Positions 19,793 through 29,228 are shown, counted from the first letter of the stretch. The stretch: 64,000 nt of DNA from Pseudomonadota bacterium (GCA_022560695.1 JADFSP010000006.1:33916-97915), one strand, 5' to 3'. Numbers and translations: made by a program. The notes: generated by a model from the sequence alone, not told the origin.

Positions 19793-20641
19793 TTGAAAAT
19801 CAACGGTGGGACCTTGTTCCAGCTATTCAAGTACACGGTCTACGCTCTGCTGTCGTTCAACGTCTACCTGTTCTTCGTACAGGAGTACACGGCAGCCCAG
19901 CTGCAGTTTCCGGGCGGCATTCGTACCGGTGAGCTCATTGAGGCCTATGCAGCGACCATCGATACGCTGGCGTGGGTAATATTGCTGCTGATGTTCGAAC
20001 TCGAGACTTACGTGCTCGAGGATCGACATTTCACGAGGTCGGTTACATGGACGTTGCACACGTTGCGCGCTTTTTGCTACGTGTTCATCATCTATGCGTT
20101 TTACGGCTACATCCAGAATCTGATATTTATATACGCGGCCGCCCCGTTACCCGACATCAATAATTTGTGTGTGCTTGTCACTGAGCAGTGGTCTTACGCA
20201 ACTGCGCTTGACGAGTACGTACGAATTACAGTTGAAAATTGCGGCACGTTATCCAGCACGGACGCCTTCCACCGCTTCGCCGGAATGGCCGCCGTCGTTG
20301 ATACTGGCGGCCTGACCAATATTCGTAACCTTGCCTGGGTCGATGTGATCAACGCCGCGGTGTGGTTGTTCGTTGTCCTTATTCTGGAAGTCGATGTTCA
20401 GCTGCAGGAACGAAATCGCTTCGAAGGCCTGGTGCTTAAGCTGAGCAATGCCTTCAAAATCGTTCTCTATTCGGCGCTCCTGCTCGCGGCCATCTATTGG
20501 GGAGCAAGAGGAGATTTCGTCGACTTCTGGGATGCGATGCTCTGGTTGATCGCTTTCGTATTGATCGAGTTGAATGTCTTCGAATGGCGCCAGGAATCCC
20601 TCGAGCAAGCTGCTACCCAAGCGACGGCCGAAACCGGGTGA
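19793..20641 (+). CDS. Polytopic membrane protein of unknown function
   Basis: This 282-residue protein starts with TTG at 19793, preceded by GGAG. About six hydrophobic helices are visible, near residues 10-28, 52-68, 88-112, 170-190, 222-240 and 248-264, with a roughly 70-residue periplasmic loop (holding two cysteines, NNLCVLV and VENCGTL) between helices 3 and 4. Acidic residues occur inside helices (LILEVDVQLQ, LMFELETYV, VLIELNVFEW), a repeated pattern of hydrophobics followed by E-[LV]-[ETN]. I do not recognise the family. It is divergent from the preceding two-helix protein, with only 72 bases between them, so the two may be co-regulated. Confidence 0.7.
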   Translation: MKINGGTLFQLFKYTVYALLSFNVYLFFVQEYTAAQLQFPGGIRTGELIEAYAATIDTLAWVILLLMFELETYVLEDRHFTRSVTWTLHTLRAFCYVFIIYAFYGYIQNLIFIYAAAPLPDINNLCVLVTEQWSYATALDEYVRITVENCGTLSSTDAFHRFAGMAAVVDTGGLTNIRNLAWVDVINAAVWLFVVLILEVDVQLQERNRFEGLVLKLSNAFKIVLYSALLLAAIYWGARGDFVDFWDAMLWLIAFVLIELNVFEWRQESLEQAATQATAETG

Positions 20642-20727
20642 CGGCTGAGGCGGTTTGCTGCCGTGCTTTTCCGTGATCCGGGAATACTGATCGATCATCT
20701 TAAAATCACGCAGGCATCATCGAGCGA

Positions 20728-21135
20728 TCATGGCGTCACGCTGAGCTTCGGATTCTTTTCCGCTCTCTCGACCAGTGCGATCTCGGTGTCGCGGACTTTG
20801 ATCGTTTCCAGCGCCAATGATTGGCTGAGCGACATCAAATACGGATGCCAGCGATCGTTTTCATCTCGTCGATAATAACCCGATATTTCCCAACCGTCTG
20901 CTATCGGGTAGATATAGACTTTGCCGACCCTTCGATTCGGCGTCAGCGCATCGACCAGTTCGAGATCGCCGATTGATAATGCATCGGCAAGCACTCGTCG
21001 TGACTCGGCTACGGCAAGCTCCTGCCGTTCGCGCTCCATTTTCGGGGCAGGATCAATGATCCACCGATAGGACAGCAACGCGACAACGATGCCTGCTACG
21101 GCGGCAAATATCAGCCTGCCCTTGCGATGATTCAT
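20728..21135 (-). CDS. Hypothetical single-pass membrane-anchored protein
   Basis: This 135-residue protein has one N-terminal hydrophobic helix (LIFAAVAGIVVALLSYRW) after a basic MNHRKGR start, so it is N-in with the rest periplasmic. The soluble part contains IADGWEISGYYRRDENDRWHP, a Trp/Tyr-rich stretch, and ends with a charged helix. No family is recognised. It follows the SDR gene by 18 bases on the same strand. Confidence 0.65.
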   Translation of the reverse strand: MNHRKGRLIFAAVAGIVVALLSYRWIIDPAPKMERERQELAVAESRRVLADALSIGDLELVDALTPNRRVGKVYIYPIADGWEISGYYRRDENDRWHPYLMSLSQSLALETIKVRDTEIALVERAEKNPKLSVTP

Positions 21136-21153
21136 CTTGCCCGCCAGTCGGCG

Positions 21154-22212
21154 CTAACCTTGTCGCGCCATTGACCCGATTTCGGGGACATCACGCGCCA
21201 CCAGGTAGTCCTTCGTCAGATCTTCGGACACCCGCCACAGCCGCGCGGCCATCGCTTCGTCCTGCATGTGATGGTCGCCTGATATGGATACCGCGTTGCA
21301 ATTCTCGAAATACTTGCCGCTGGTCATGTTTAGTAACGGGTTCGTCGAGACAAAGCAACTCGTTGCGGCGCCTTCCTCGATCGTTTTGCCGAAAACCCCT
21401 GCGAATATACGGAAGCCGAATTGCATGAAGCGGTTCATGTGGCGGTCAATCTCGGTATTGATCATACCCGGATGCAGCGAATTCGATGTGGCGCGGGAGC
21501 CCCTTAACCGCCGGCTAAGTTCGAGAGAGAACAGCACGTTCGCGAGTTTGGAATGCGCGTACGCACGCCTGTCACGATATCCCTGCGCCAGCGTCAAATC
21601 GTCAAACTGAATTCCCGAAGCAGGTGCATCGGAGTACGCCATCCCGCTGGCGACAACGACAACACGGCCTTGACGGGAATCCGAGAGGCGGTCAAGCAGG
21701 CGATTGACAAGAACGAAGTGGCCTAGATGGTTCACAACAAAATGCTTTTCGACGCCGCTGATCAGGCTGCGATGCTGACTACCGCCCAGGAAACCTGCAT
21801 TGCAGACCAGCACGTCAAGCGATGAATGCAGCGAGCGAACCGATTCCGCACATTTGACGACCGATTCGAAATCCGAGAGCTCGAGTTGCAACGGCACCGT
21901 CGTACCATCGACGCGACGCATGGCAGCCCTTGCCTTCTCCAATGTGCGACTCGTACCGATGACGCTGGCCCCACGCATCGCCAGTACGCGCATCGTCTCG
22001 AATCCGATTCCGGACGTGCACCCGGTGACCAGTACGACCTTACCGCTGAGATCCAATCCGGCTGTCACCTCCTCCGCCGTGGATTTCGCATTGAACTCGC
22101 TTCGAGGGACGCCGTCCCTCCGCATCGTGCGGTGGCCACTGCATGCCGACACAACAGGAATCGCACAGGCCGCGGCGGACAATTTAAGAAAGTTTCTGCG
22201 ACTGACAGTCAT
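21154..22212 (-). CDS. Tat-exported SDR-family oxidoreductase, probable lipoprotein
   Basis: This is a 352-residue short-chain dehydrogenase/reductase with a Tat signal (SRRNFLKLSAAA) and a lipobox-like VVSAC with C24, implying export of the folded, cofactor-loaded enzyme. The Rossmann motif TGCTSGIGFET is at about residues 63-73, CNAGFLGG follows, and the catalytic YAHSK is intact. The layout resembles retinol dehydrogenase/WW-domain oxidoreductase-like SDRs. The substrate is unknown. It sits between two small genes on the same strand. Confidence 0.85.
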   Translation of the reverse strand: MTVSRRNFLKLSAAACAIPVVSACSGHRTMRRDGVPRSEFNAKSTAEEVTAGLDLSGKVVLVTGCTSGIGFETMRVLAMRGASVIGTSRTLEKARAAMRRVDGTTVPLQLELSDFESVVKCAESVRSLHSSLDVLVCNAGFLGGSQHRSLISGVEKHFVVNHLGHFVLVNRLLDRLSDSRQGRVVVVASGMAYSDAPASGIQFDDLTLAQGYRDRRAYAHSKLANVLFSLELSRRLRGSRATSNSLHPGMINTEIDRHMNRFMQFGFRIFAGVFGKTIEEGAATSCFVSTNPLLNMTSGKYFENCNAVSISGDHHMQDEAMAARLWRVSEDLTKDYLVARDVPEIGSMARQG

Positions 22213-22233
22213 TGCGCCGGGCGCCTCGATCTC

Positions 22234-22593
22234 TCACTTGAAGAGCTTTTCTGCTTCGTCGATGTAATCATCCGATGACGCCACCGACGCATCATCCTCG
22301 CTGAACAACGAATCCAGCGCGTGCTGCACGGCATCCGCTTTCGCCTTTAACGCAGGATCGAATGCGGAATCGCTGGGAACAAACCATTCACAGAAATTGG
22401 CCTTCTCCTTGTCGGCCACATCTTCGGCGTCATCCTCTATACACTGCGACGGCACGGCGGCGTCGAAGTTCCGGCACATTTTGCAAACGTGCACGTCAAT
22501 CGTGCATTGCGGGCACTCGTCGCGTCGCGACAATGGCAATGGCAATACCGCGAGAGATGCTCCGCAGCGATAACAGGCGAATTCGTGAGACAT
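22234..22593 (-). CDS. Zinc-ribbon protein of unknown function
   Basis: The protein is 119 residues from the ATG at 22593. It starts with MSHEFACYRCGASL and continues with DECPQCTIDVHVCKMCRNF, so two CxxC pairs plus CKMC form one or two zinc ribbons within the first 45 residues. Acidic residues and a conserved-looking ANFCEWF follow. The C-terminal half is acidic and helical (DSLFSEDD). An in-frame extension to 22815 exists but runs through the divergent gene start and lacks coding character. The protein probably binds nucleic acid or another protein; its role is unknown. Confidence 0.75.
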   Translation of the reverse strand: MSHEFACYRCGASLAVLPLPLSRRDECPQCTIDVHVCKMCRNFDAAVPSQCIEDDAEDVADKEKANFCEWFVPSDSAFDPALKAKADAVQHALDSLFSEDDASVASSDDYIDEAEKLFK

Positions 22594-22738
22594 GCGGCTT
22601 ACTGTTGCCACCGAGACCCGCAGTATAGCCGTTTGCCGAAACGGCCGGGACCGGACGACTGCGACTGCAAGGTGCCAGTCCTTTACGCTGCGCCTTGCGC
22701 AGTATATGTTGCGCGCATCGTTGTCGACGATAGTCGCC

Positions 22739-23332
22739 ATGCACCGCAACCTTATTCCTCTTGTCGTCCTCGCTGCGGCGTTGAGTACCTGCGCGATCGA
22801 GCCCGAGCAACTCAACAGCGAGCGTATCAGGGAGCGATTTGGAAGTTATGGCATCGAGGTAATCAGCTCTCAGTCCGGCATGCGCCGGTCAATTCTGTTC
22901 AGCGTCGAAGGCCAGGTGCGGACATGCCGGACATATGCTTTGGTGCGCTTTTCGCGGCAGCCTGATGCGATTGTTCGCGCCGAGCACGAGCAGGTTGTTG
23001 CCGGGCACTCTATCGGCGAGATTTTCAAGGCAAGCGGTTGGGAAATACGAAAAGAATCGCTTTACGTCGGCGAAGTCGGACTGGATTCGCCGCAACACCC
23101 GGTCGCCGCGCTCATGCGTTTGCAAAGTGCACAACATGTAGCGGTACATGTGTACCGCCTGTCGTTGCGCAAAAACGGCCAAACCATCGAATACGCAACC
23201 ATCACGGAACTTCACCATCCGGCTTACCTGGCACTATCGGAGTTGCGCAACTTATATCCTGTCGATATGCACGTTGCACTGACGCCGGACGAGGTTGACG
23301 ACATAACAGCGCTCGTTCTCGACGGCGCCTAG
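22739..23332 (+). CDS. Secreted or lipid-anchored hypothetical protein
   Basis: The protein is 197 residues from the ATG at 22739. A hydrophobic signal (NLIPLVVLAAALSTC) ends in a weak lipobox with Cys. The mature part has mixed alpha/beta character (RFGSYGIEVISSQ, YALVRFSRQPDAIVRAEHEQVVAGHSIGEIFKASGW) and ends in VALTPDEVDDITALVLDGA. It is divergent from the zinc-ribbon gene. Its family is not recognised. Confidence 0.7.
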   Translation: MHRNLIPLVVLAAALSTCAIEPEQLNSERIRERFGSYGIEVISSQSGMRRSILFSVEGQVRTCRTYALVRFSRQPDAIVRAEHEQVVAGHSIGEIFKASGWEIRKESLYVGEVGLDSPQHPVAALMRLQSAQHVAVHVYRLSLRKNGQTIEYATITELHHPAYLALSELRNLYPVDMHVALTPDEVDDITALVLDGA

Positions 23333-23377
23333 CGACCCGATCAAAAACACTCAGTTGGCGCAATTTGGCGCCAACGA

Positions 23378-23593
23378 TCAGCGTCGCCGTATTTTGTTTT
23401 GCAATTCGCGGCACCGTGCTTTGATCGCGTCGGCATCCCGCACGGTCTTGCCCGCCCCCGGATTATCGTACGGGTTGTAGCCTGCAGCCTCGACCGGATC
23501 GATTAACTCCATGCTCAGGACTTCAACGTGTTTCTTGGGCTTGCGGTCTTGTTGTTCTTCAAGTCCCGCAAGCAATACCTCTCTCGAGACCAT
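23378..23593 (-). CDS. Small hypothetical protein
   Basis: This 71-residue protein starts at the ATG at 23593. It contains EQQDRKPKKHVEVLSMELID and the pattern NPYDNPGAGKT, and ends in a basic helix (ARCRELQNKIRRR). It is hydrophilic with no signal peptide. An upstream ATG at 23656 would add 21 residues. No function can be assigned. Confidence 0.55.
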   Translation of the reverse strand: MVSREVLLAGLEEQQDRKPKKHVEVLSMELIDPVEAAGYNPYDNPGAGKTVRDADAIKARCRELQNKIRRR

Positions 23594-23766
23594 GGTGAAA
23601 TTCGCTCTTTTCTTGTTATGAACTCCCGGCTGGCGCTTCTGGCTGTCGCCCCACACATCGCATTCGCAGGAAGTGTACCCAAATTAAGGTGCTGTTCAGT
23701 TTACACCAGTTATCCTGTAAGCCAACATCAGCCAAACCGTCGCCATATGTGAGACTGGGAGACCGT

Positions 23767-25443
23767 ATGAACGCCCCAACCAAGCGCTACCGACCGATCA
23801 TCGCCCTGCTGCCGCTGTTGCTGCTGCTGATGGCGACCCGTGGCTTTGCCCAGGCGCCGGCTAACGGCCTTGAGGGATCGCCCGCCGCCAGCGACGAGGG
23901 CATTCCCGTACTCACTCAAGAGGAGCTCGTCGAACTCGTGGGCCCGATCGCTCTGTATCCCGACGACCTGCTCGCCATCGTCTTGCCGGCATCGACCTAC
24001 CCGCTGCAACTCGTGCAAGCTTCACGATTCCTCGATGACCTCGAGCAGGACTCATCGCTGAAGCCCGACGAAAACTGGGACGATTCCGTTGTCGCGCTCA
24101 CGAATTACCCCGAAGTCATTGAGCTCCTGAATGAAGATCTCGACTGGACCTGGCAGCTTGGGGAAGCTGTCGTCGCGCAGCAGGCCGACGTCATTGAAGC
24201 CGTGGAAATATTCCGCAATCGCGCCTACACCGCGGGCAATTTGCGCAGTGACGAATATCAAAACGTCACCGAATCCGATGGTGTCATCGAAATCGTCCCC
24301 GTCGAGGAAGACGTTATCTACGTCCCATACTACGAGCCGGAGCGTGTCGTCGTGTATCAGACGCGGCCGGTATACTACTACTACCCGCATGCATACCCGG
24401 TTTACTACTACCCGTACCCTTACGGCTACGATTTTCACCACAGCTACTTCTGGGGCGTCACCACGGCATTTACGATTGGCTGGCTGTCCGACAGCCTCCA
24501 TGTCTATCATCATAGTTATCTCAGTCATCCGTACTACGGTCATCATTACTACAGTGGATGGTGGTACCGCAGCCCGACGATTCACGTCCATAATTCAACC
24601 TACGTGTACAACTCGTACAGCCCTTCCAGGCATATCGACCACGGTGGCGATTACTGGCACGCCCGGGGACATCGCAGGCGACTGGGACATTCCAGTCACC
24701 GCATTACCAGCAGCCGGTATTACACAGATCGCGGGAGTCATTCCGCTGCTACGAACCGCCATGGACGCCGTGGCCACGATGGTGCCGCGAACAGCGGGTC
24801 ACGCAGCGACACCCGCCGGCGTGATCACGCCGATAACCGTCGTGACAGACAGGGATCGGATGCGCACGACCGAAACGACACGATTTCGACCTACACGCGC
24901 CGACGCGCAACTCCGGATTCGTCGCGCCGAAACGACCGTGACCGGCCACGCGTTCGCCGCAACGACGGCCGCACTGCACGGACAGACGTCACTGCGGCAG
25001 AGCGCCGCAGTCACCGGCCTGCAGTCACGACAGCACGCCGTAGCGATACGGCTCGCCGTTCCAGCAGCTACACGCCGCCGCAGAGCCAGAGCCACGCGAA
25101 CGTGACCACACTGCGGCGCCCGTCACGCTCAGGCGCCACTCCGCAGCCCGTCCGGCGAACGCCACAGCCGTCTTACCAGGCTCACAACTCGCGTTCGCAT
25201 ACAGTGCCGCAACGCCAAGCACAGCCGTCTTACCAGGCCCGTAATTCGAGTACGCATACGGCGCCACAGCGCCAGCCACAGCCGTCTTACCAGGCCCGCA
25301 ACTCGAGTGCGCATGCGGCACCACGGCGCCAGCCACAGCAGACCCAGGCGTCATCGACGCAATCAAGCCGGCACCATGCTTCCGCACAGGGTGCGGCGCG
25401 CAGTGAATCGCGGCGTGGTAACGGCCGCGATCGTCGGCACTAA
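23767..25443 (+). CDS. DUF3300-domain secreted protein with low-complexity tail
   Basis: This 558-residue protein begins with a Sec signal (LLPLLLLLMATRGFAQA). The DUF3300 domain spans about residues 40-200 (ELVELVGPIALYPDDLLAIVLPASTYPLQLVQASRFL and YVPYYEPERVVVYQ), then a Tyr/His/Pro-rich segment (YYYPHAYPVYYYPYP), and finally a long Arg/Ser/His-rich disordered tail ending in three 19-residue repeats. The domain is widespread in proteobacterial periplasm and its role is unknown. The start at 23767 is preferred to an upstream ATG at 23689 because it precedes the signal peptide. No neighbour gives a functional clue. Confidence 0.88.
   Translation: MNAPTKRYRPIIALLPLLLLLMATRGFAQAPANGLEGSPAASDEGIPVLTQEELVELVGPIALYPDDLLAIVLPASTYPLQLVQASRFLDDLEQDSSLKPDENWDDSVVALTNYPEVIELLNEDLDWTWQLGEAVVAQQADVIEAVEIFRNRAYTAGNLRSDEYQNVTESDGVIEIVPVEEDVIYVPYYEPERVVVYQTRPVYYYYPHAYPVYYYPYPYGYDFHHSYFWGVTTAFTIGWLSDSLHVYHHSYLSHPYYGHHYYSGWWYRSPTIHVHNSTYVYNSYSPSRHIDHGGDYWHARGHRRRLGHSSHRITSSRYYTDRGSHSAATNRHGRRGHDGAANSGSRSDTRRRDHADNRRDRQGSDAHDRNDTISTYTRRRATPDSSRRNDRDRPRVRRNDGRTARTDVTAAERRSHRPAVTTARRSDTARRSSSYTPPQSQSHANVTTLRRPSRSGATPQPVRRTPQPSYQAHNSRSHTVPQRQAQPSYQARNSSTHTAPQRQPQPSYQARNSSAHAAPRRQPQQTQASSTQSSRHHASAQGAARSESRRGNGRDRRH
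25165..25335 (+). repeat. Three 57-bp in-frame tandem repeats in the DUF3300 gene
   Basis: Copies start at 25165, 25222 and 25279 and encode QPSYQA(H/R)NS-type 19-residue units. The exact multiple-of-three period keeps the frame. Copy number is likely to vary between strains by slippage or recombination. Confidence 0.9.
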
Positions 25444-25449
25444 TCGGTA

Positions 25450-25593
25450 CTAGTCCGACTCGCCGGCGTCGTCTGGCGGGTCGGGCGTCCGGCGCTGCGG
25501 CTTGTCGGAGGACAATTCCCAGGCAATGTAGGCTATTGAGCCGGCGGCCAGCAGCGCAAGAAGCACCGAAAATATCGGTATTAGCGATCGCAT
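25450..25593 (-). CDS. Small single-pass membrane protein
   Basis: This 47-residue frame from the ATG at 25593 has one hydrophobic helix (IFSVLLALLAAGSIAYIAW) followed by a Pro/Asp/Arg tail ending DDAGESD. The Shine-Dalgarno is poor. It is plausible as a small membrane peptide, but support is limited to the clean helix-plus-tail composition. It is convergent with DUF3300, six bases from its stop. Confidence 0.45.
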   Translation of the reverse strand: MRSLIPIFSVLLALLAAGSIAYIAWELSSDKPQRRTPDPPDDAGESD

Positions 25594-25726
25594 GCCGGCA
25601 ATGCTATCACTCTCAACTGATCGCCAGCGGGCGTCGCCCTCTTTCAATACGCTCAAGCCGGGCCCGCCACATGCATGACCGGTATGAACTGATGCGCCGA
25701 CCGCAAAATCCCGCCATAATTGTGCA

Positions 25727-27946
25727 ATGAAAGCCTTCGTTAACGAACTCAAACAACGCAATGTCTTGCGCCTGGCGGCAGCCTACGCTCTGGTCGCGTG
25801 GATATTGATCGAAGCAGGTTCGGTATTGCTACCGACCTTCGGCGCACCGGATTGGCTCTTCAAGGCCTACGTTGTCGCGGTTATTGTGGGCTTCGTTGTC
25901 GCCCTGGTCATCGCCTGGGTCTTCGAGATAACTCCGGACGGCATCAGGCTTGAGAAGAACGTCGACCGCGCAGCGTATCACCCCGCTTCCTCGCGTCGAT
26001 TGAACATTGCAATTATCGGGCTTCTCGCAATTGCCCTGATCGTGTCGATTTCCTTCAATGTCACAGAAATTGGCCAGCAACGTCAGGCAGCCAGTCCGTC
26101 GCCTGATCGACCATCCATTGCGGTACTGCCGTTTACGAGTCGCAGCTCCGACAGCGAAAATCAATATTTCACCGATGGTATCCACGATGATCTGCTGACA
26201 CGCTTATCCAACATCGAATCGTTGCGCGTCATATCACGCACATCCGTGCTGGAATATCGCGATACGACAAAGAAACTTCCGCAAATCGGCAAGGAACTCG
26301 ATGTTGCAACGATCGTCGAGGGAGCCGTGCAGCGATCCGGGAATCAGGTACGCATCACCGTGCAGCTGATCGATGCCCAGACGGACGAGCACATTTGGGC
26401 GCACACCTACGACCGCGAAATGACGATGGCGAACGTATTCAAAATCCAAAGCGAGATTTCTGCACAGATCGCGAACTCGCTGCGCGCGGCGCTAACCCCG
26501 GAGGAGCAGACCCGGCTCGCTTCGGTACCAACGACAAGTCTCGAGGCCTACACGCTGTATGCGGCCGGCCGCAATAACCTTACTCAGCGGCGTTTCGAAT
26601 CGCTGCAGCTGGCGCGACAACAATTCGAGCAAGCCATCACGCTCGATCCGAACTTCGCAAAGGCACATGCAGGTCTTGCGCAAACAAATCTTATACTTCT
26701 TTCAAATCACCAGGCCATCACGCCTTCCGTTGCATACGAGCTCGCGGAGCAGTCTATCGCAAGGGCACTGGAGCTGGATTCCAATCTCGGTGAGGCATAT
26801 GCGGTCCTAGGCTTGCTGGAAGCAAGTCGGTGGGAGCATACGCGTCTTGGGGACGGCAATGTACGGGCCGCTGGCGCGTTTCGAAGAGCAATCGACTTAA
26901 GTCCAAATCTTCCCGATGCGTATGTGTGGTTCTCATCGTTGCGCGAGTGGGAGGGCGATGACGAAGAAGCTATCAACCTTCTCACTCAGGCGATACGTGT
27001 CGACCCTTTAGGTCGCATTGCCTATGTCAATCTACCCGGCCTTCTCGCACTGCAGGGCAAGAATCAACAGGCAATCGACTTGCTGATCAAGGCGATGGAG
27101 ATTTTTCCGGACTGGCCCAAAGCCTATCTATACATGGCGCAACATCTGCAGAGGCTCGGCCGCCTCGACGAATCGCTTGCGTGGAATCTGAAGTGGCAAA
27201 GTATGAGTAGCGATCCGATTGCAGGGGCATCGAGCGTGAGTATCTATCAGGCATTCGGAGACACGAACAAAGTCCGCAATTTCGTGACTGCACTTCCGCA
27301 AGATCATCCGCTTTACCCGATCGGCGCCAGTTATCTGCAGTTTATGGACGAGGACTATGCCGCGGCGCTCGCCACTCTCGAATCGATAGCCGATAAGACC
27401 GCAAGCCGGTTCAACTTTATTTACCCGATGATGGTGAGGTCGGCCGTACTGCTCGACGACTACGACCGAGCCTATTTCTTGCTGCTTGAAGGATCACCAG
27501 CAATGGCTGCGGACACTGTCACCAATGTTGACCGTTTCAATCTCGACGCTGCGATCATGCTTGCCTATATCGAGCAGAAGAGAAACAGACCAGCGCGCGC
27601 AACCAAGTTGCTCGAATTGGCGCTGCCGGTAACGCGTGACCTGCCCCGCGTCGGTATTTCGGGTCATGGCATCAAAGACGTAGAAATCCTGGCACTCATG
27701 GGACGCAAGGCAGCGGCACTCGACGCGCTTCGAGATGCTATCGACGCAGGCTTCGTAAGCCTGCAGTCGTTCGATGTCTGGGGCATCGACGGGGATCCGT
27801 TGGTAGACGGTATTCGCGGCGACCCGCGATACGAAAGCATGCGGGCTGAGCTCGGGCAAAAGCTCGATCATTTGCGTCGCAACGTCGAAATGGCCGACGC
27901 GACCGGCAACTGGCAGCCCTTGCTGGACAAGGTCCGTCTACGCTGA
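25727..27946 (+). CDS. FlgO/TolB-like and TPR-containing membrane protein
   Basis: This 739-residue protein starts with two to three membrane helices (LRLAAAYALVAWILIEAGSVLL; AYVVAVIVGFVVALVIAWVF; IAIIGLLAIALIVSISF). A TolB-N/FlgO-like domain follows (SIAVLPFTSRSSDSENQYFTDGIHDDLLTRL ... VEGAVQRSGNQVRITVQLIDAQTDEHIWAHTYDR), then about eight tetratricopeptide repeats. The soluble part shares its layout with the regulator at 13419-15323 but lacks the winged helix. Such proteins are abundant in this type of genome and often sit next to adenylate-cyclase-like modules. Its partner is unknown. Confidence 0.82.
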   Translation: MKAFVNELKQRNVLRLAAAYALVAWILIEAGSVLLPTFGAPDWLFKAYVVAVIVGFVVALVIAWVFEITPDGIRLEKNVDRAAYHPASSRRLNIAIIGLLAIALIVSISFNVTEIGQQRQAASPSPDRPSIAVLPFTSRSSDSENQYFTDGIHDDLLTRLSNIESLRVISRTSVLEYRDTTKKLPQIGKELDVATIVEGAVQRSGNQVRITVQLIDAQTDEHIWAHTYDREMTMANVFKIQSEISAQIANSLRAALTPEEQTRLASVPTTSLEAYTLYAAGRNNLTQRRFESLQLARQQFEQAITLDPNFAKAHAGLAQTNLILLSNHQAITPSVAYELAEQSIARALELDSNLGEAYAVLGLLEASRWEHTRLGDGNVRAAGAFRRAIDLSPNLPDAYVWFSSLREWEGDDEEAINLLTQAIRVDPLGRIAYVNLPGLLALQGKNQQAIDLLIKAMEIFPDWPKAYLYMAQHLQRLGRLDESLAWNLKWQSMSSDPIAGASSVSIYQAFGDTNKVRNFVTALPQDHPLYPIGASYLQFMDEDYAAALATLESIADKTASRFNFIYPMMVRSAVLLDDYDRAYFLLLEGSPAMAADTVTNVDRFNLDAAIMLAYIEQKRNRPARATKLLELALPVTRDLPRVGISGHGIKDVEILALMGRKAAALDALRDAIDAGFVSLQSFDVWGIDGDPLVDGIRGDPRYESMRAELGQKLDHLRRNVEMADATGNWQPLLDKVRLR

Positions 27947-27951
27947 CCGGC

Positions 27952-28590
27952 TCATCCCCCAAGGGCCGATAGCTTCCCGTCTATATTCTTTCTCACGCGC
28001 TCGGCAATGGGCGCATCGAGGTATCTGCGCAAATCCGCCGCTTTCGGTTGCAGATCGTACGCAAGCCGAAACAGCTCGTTGATCGATGCATCGGCCTGCG
28101 GAATCTCAAGCAATGCGACCGAATCCCCGGCCGCCACGCAACCTTCGTGCAGAACTCGCAAATAGACACCGGGGCGCTCCGCGCGGCGAAACGCCATGCC
28201 GAAACGGCTGTCCTGCATCTGAGCGGATAGCGTGTCGCACGGAATTCTCGGCGCCGTCACCTCGAGAACGACGTCGCCGATCAGAAGGCGATCGCCCACG
28301 TTGAGATCTTCGGGTAATCCCTGAATGGTCAGGTTTTCGCCGAACGTGCCGTGTTCGATGTCCCGGTCGAGTTGCTGCGACCACCAAACGTAATCATCAC
28401 CGCTGTATGCGTAGACCGCCTGATCGGGGCCACCATGGTGCTCGGAGTCGCAAATAGTGTCCCCGTCGACACCTGACCGCCTGATCATGACCGGTCCCGT
28501 GACTGATTTTTTACCGATCGCGGTCGTCAGTGACCGCTTGCCGTGAGTGTTCGATTCGGCCTGTCCGACATTGACGCTCAGCACGCGCAT
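27952..28590 (-). CDS. yiiM: MOSC-domain protein (YiiM family)
   Basis: This 212-residue MOSC protein should bind a molybdenum cofactor and reduce N-hydroxylated or N-oxide compounds, as known for YiiM. Visible motifs are SEHHGGPDQAVYAYSGDDYVWW, GTFGENLTIQGL and VTAPRIPCDTLSAQM, the last with the conserved Mo-binding cysteine. The C-terminal helices (DASINELFRLAYDL) correspond to the 3-alpha domain. It is convergent with the TPR gene, five bases away. Confidence 0.9.
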   Translation of the reverse strand: MRVLSVNVGQAESNTHGKRSLTTAIGKKSVTGPVMIRRSGVDGDTICDSEHHGGPDQAVYAYSGDDYVWWSQQLDRDIEHGTFGENLTIQGLPEDLNVGDRLLIGDVVLEVTAPRIPCDTLSAQMQDSRFGMAFRRAERPGVYLRVLHEGCVAAGDSVALLEIPQADASINELFRLAYDLQPKAADLRRYLDAPIAERVRKNIDGKLSALGG

Positions 28591-28608
28591 GCAGATTGTC
28601 GGGCCGCC

Positions 28609-28737
28609 TCAGACCTTGATGTGACCAAGCACGATCGCGAGCAGGGTGTATGCGATCAAAGCCACGGCGAAAACGCCGAAAAATATGCTAACAATGAAAA
28701 TTGTCTGTTCCACCGCTACTCTCGCCGGACGCCGCAT
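28609..28737 (-). CDS. Small membrane peptide
   Basis: This 42-residue frame from the ATG at 28737 consists of MRRPARVAVEQ followed by one long hydrophobic helix and a short basic end (GHIKV). A longer frame to 28818 exists. It lies 18 bases upstream of the MOSC gene on the same strand. It is plausible as a membrane peptide; no family is known. Confidence 0.45.
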   Translation of the reverse strand: MRRPARVAVEQTIFIVSIFFGVFAVALIAYTLLAIVLGHIKV

Positions 28738-28817
28738 GGTCCTGATATCACCATCATACCTGCTGCCAAGGGTGTCCGGGGGGACGCTGAACCCACTAAC
28801 TTCGCCTTGATGGACCA

Positions 28818-29228
28818 CTAACGACTCTCGTCGTCGAAGTACCTGGCACGCAGCGCCGCGTGCTGATTTTGCGGAAATTCCTCGAGAATGAGTTCCCGCA
28901 GGCGGGTCTCGGCGATCATCACCTGGTCGTTCGCAATTTTGGCCAGTGCCGTCGCATCCTCGAGTGCCTCGGCAGCCTCGTGCAGATGTCGCGGTTTGAC
29001 AGAATCCGCCCGCGCGCGAAGTCTCGCCAGCCTTTTCTCAGCCTTGTCCGCCCTCTTTTCCCGCCGGGAGAGGTCCTGTCGGCGATGCCGCAGTGCGTTG
29101 TGCATTGCTCGCAACTGACCGCCTGCCGAATCGCTCCACGCACGAAATACGACAAATAACGTGATTACCGCAGCCAGCACGCCAGCCAGCATCAGCGCCC
29201 AGTGGCGAGTAAGAAATTCGAGATTCAT
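28818..29228 (-). CDS. Membrane-anchored coiled-coil protein
   Basis: This 136-residue protein has one N-terminal membrane helix (WALMLAGVLAAVITLFVVF) followed by about 100 residues of highly charged helix (RHRRQDLSRREKRADKAEKRLARLRARADS ...), a likely coiled coil facing the cytoplasm or periplasm. It ends ALRARYFDDESR. No family is recognised. It is divergent from the RHH module. Confidence 0.65.
   Translation of the reverse strand: MNLEFLTRHWALMLAGVLAAVITLFVVFRAWSDSAGGQLRAMHNALRHRRQDLSRREKRADKAEKRLARLRARADSVKPRHLHEAAEALEDATALAKIANDQVMIAETRLRELILEEFPQNQHAALRARYFDDESR

Noticed and set aside
24131..25105. Out-of-frame Thr/Arg-rich reading frame within the DUF3300 gene
   Set aside because: It is produced by the repetitive composition of the real gene. 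There is no start signal and no family pattern.
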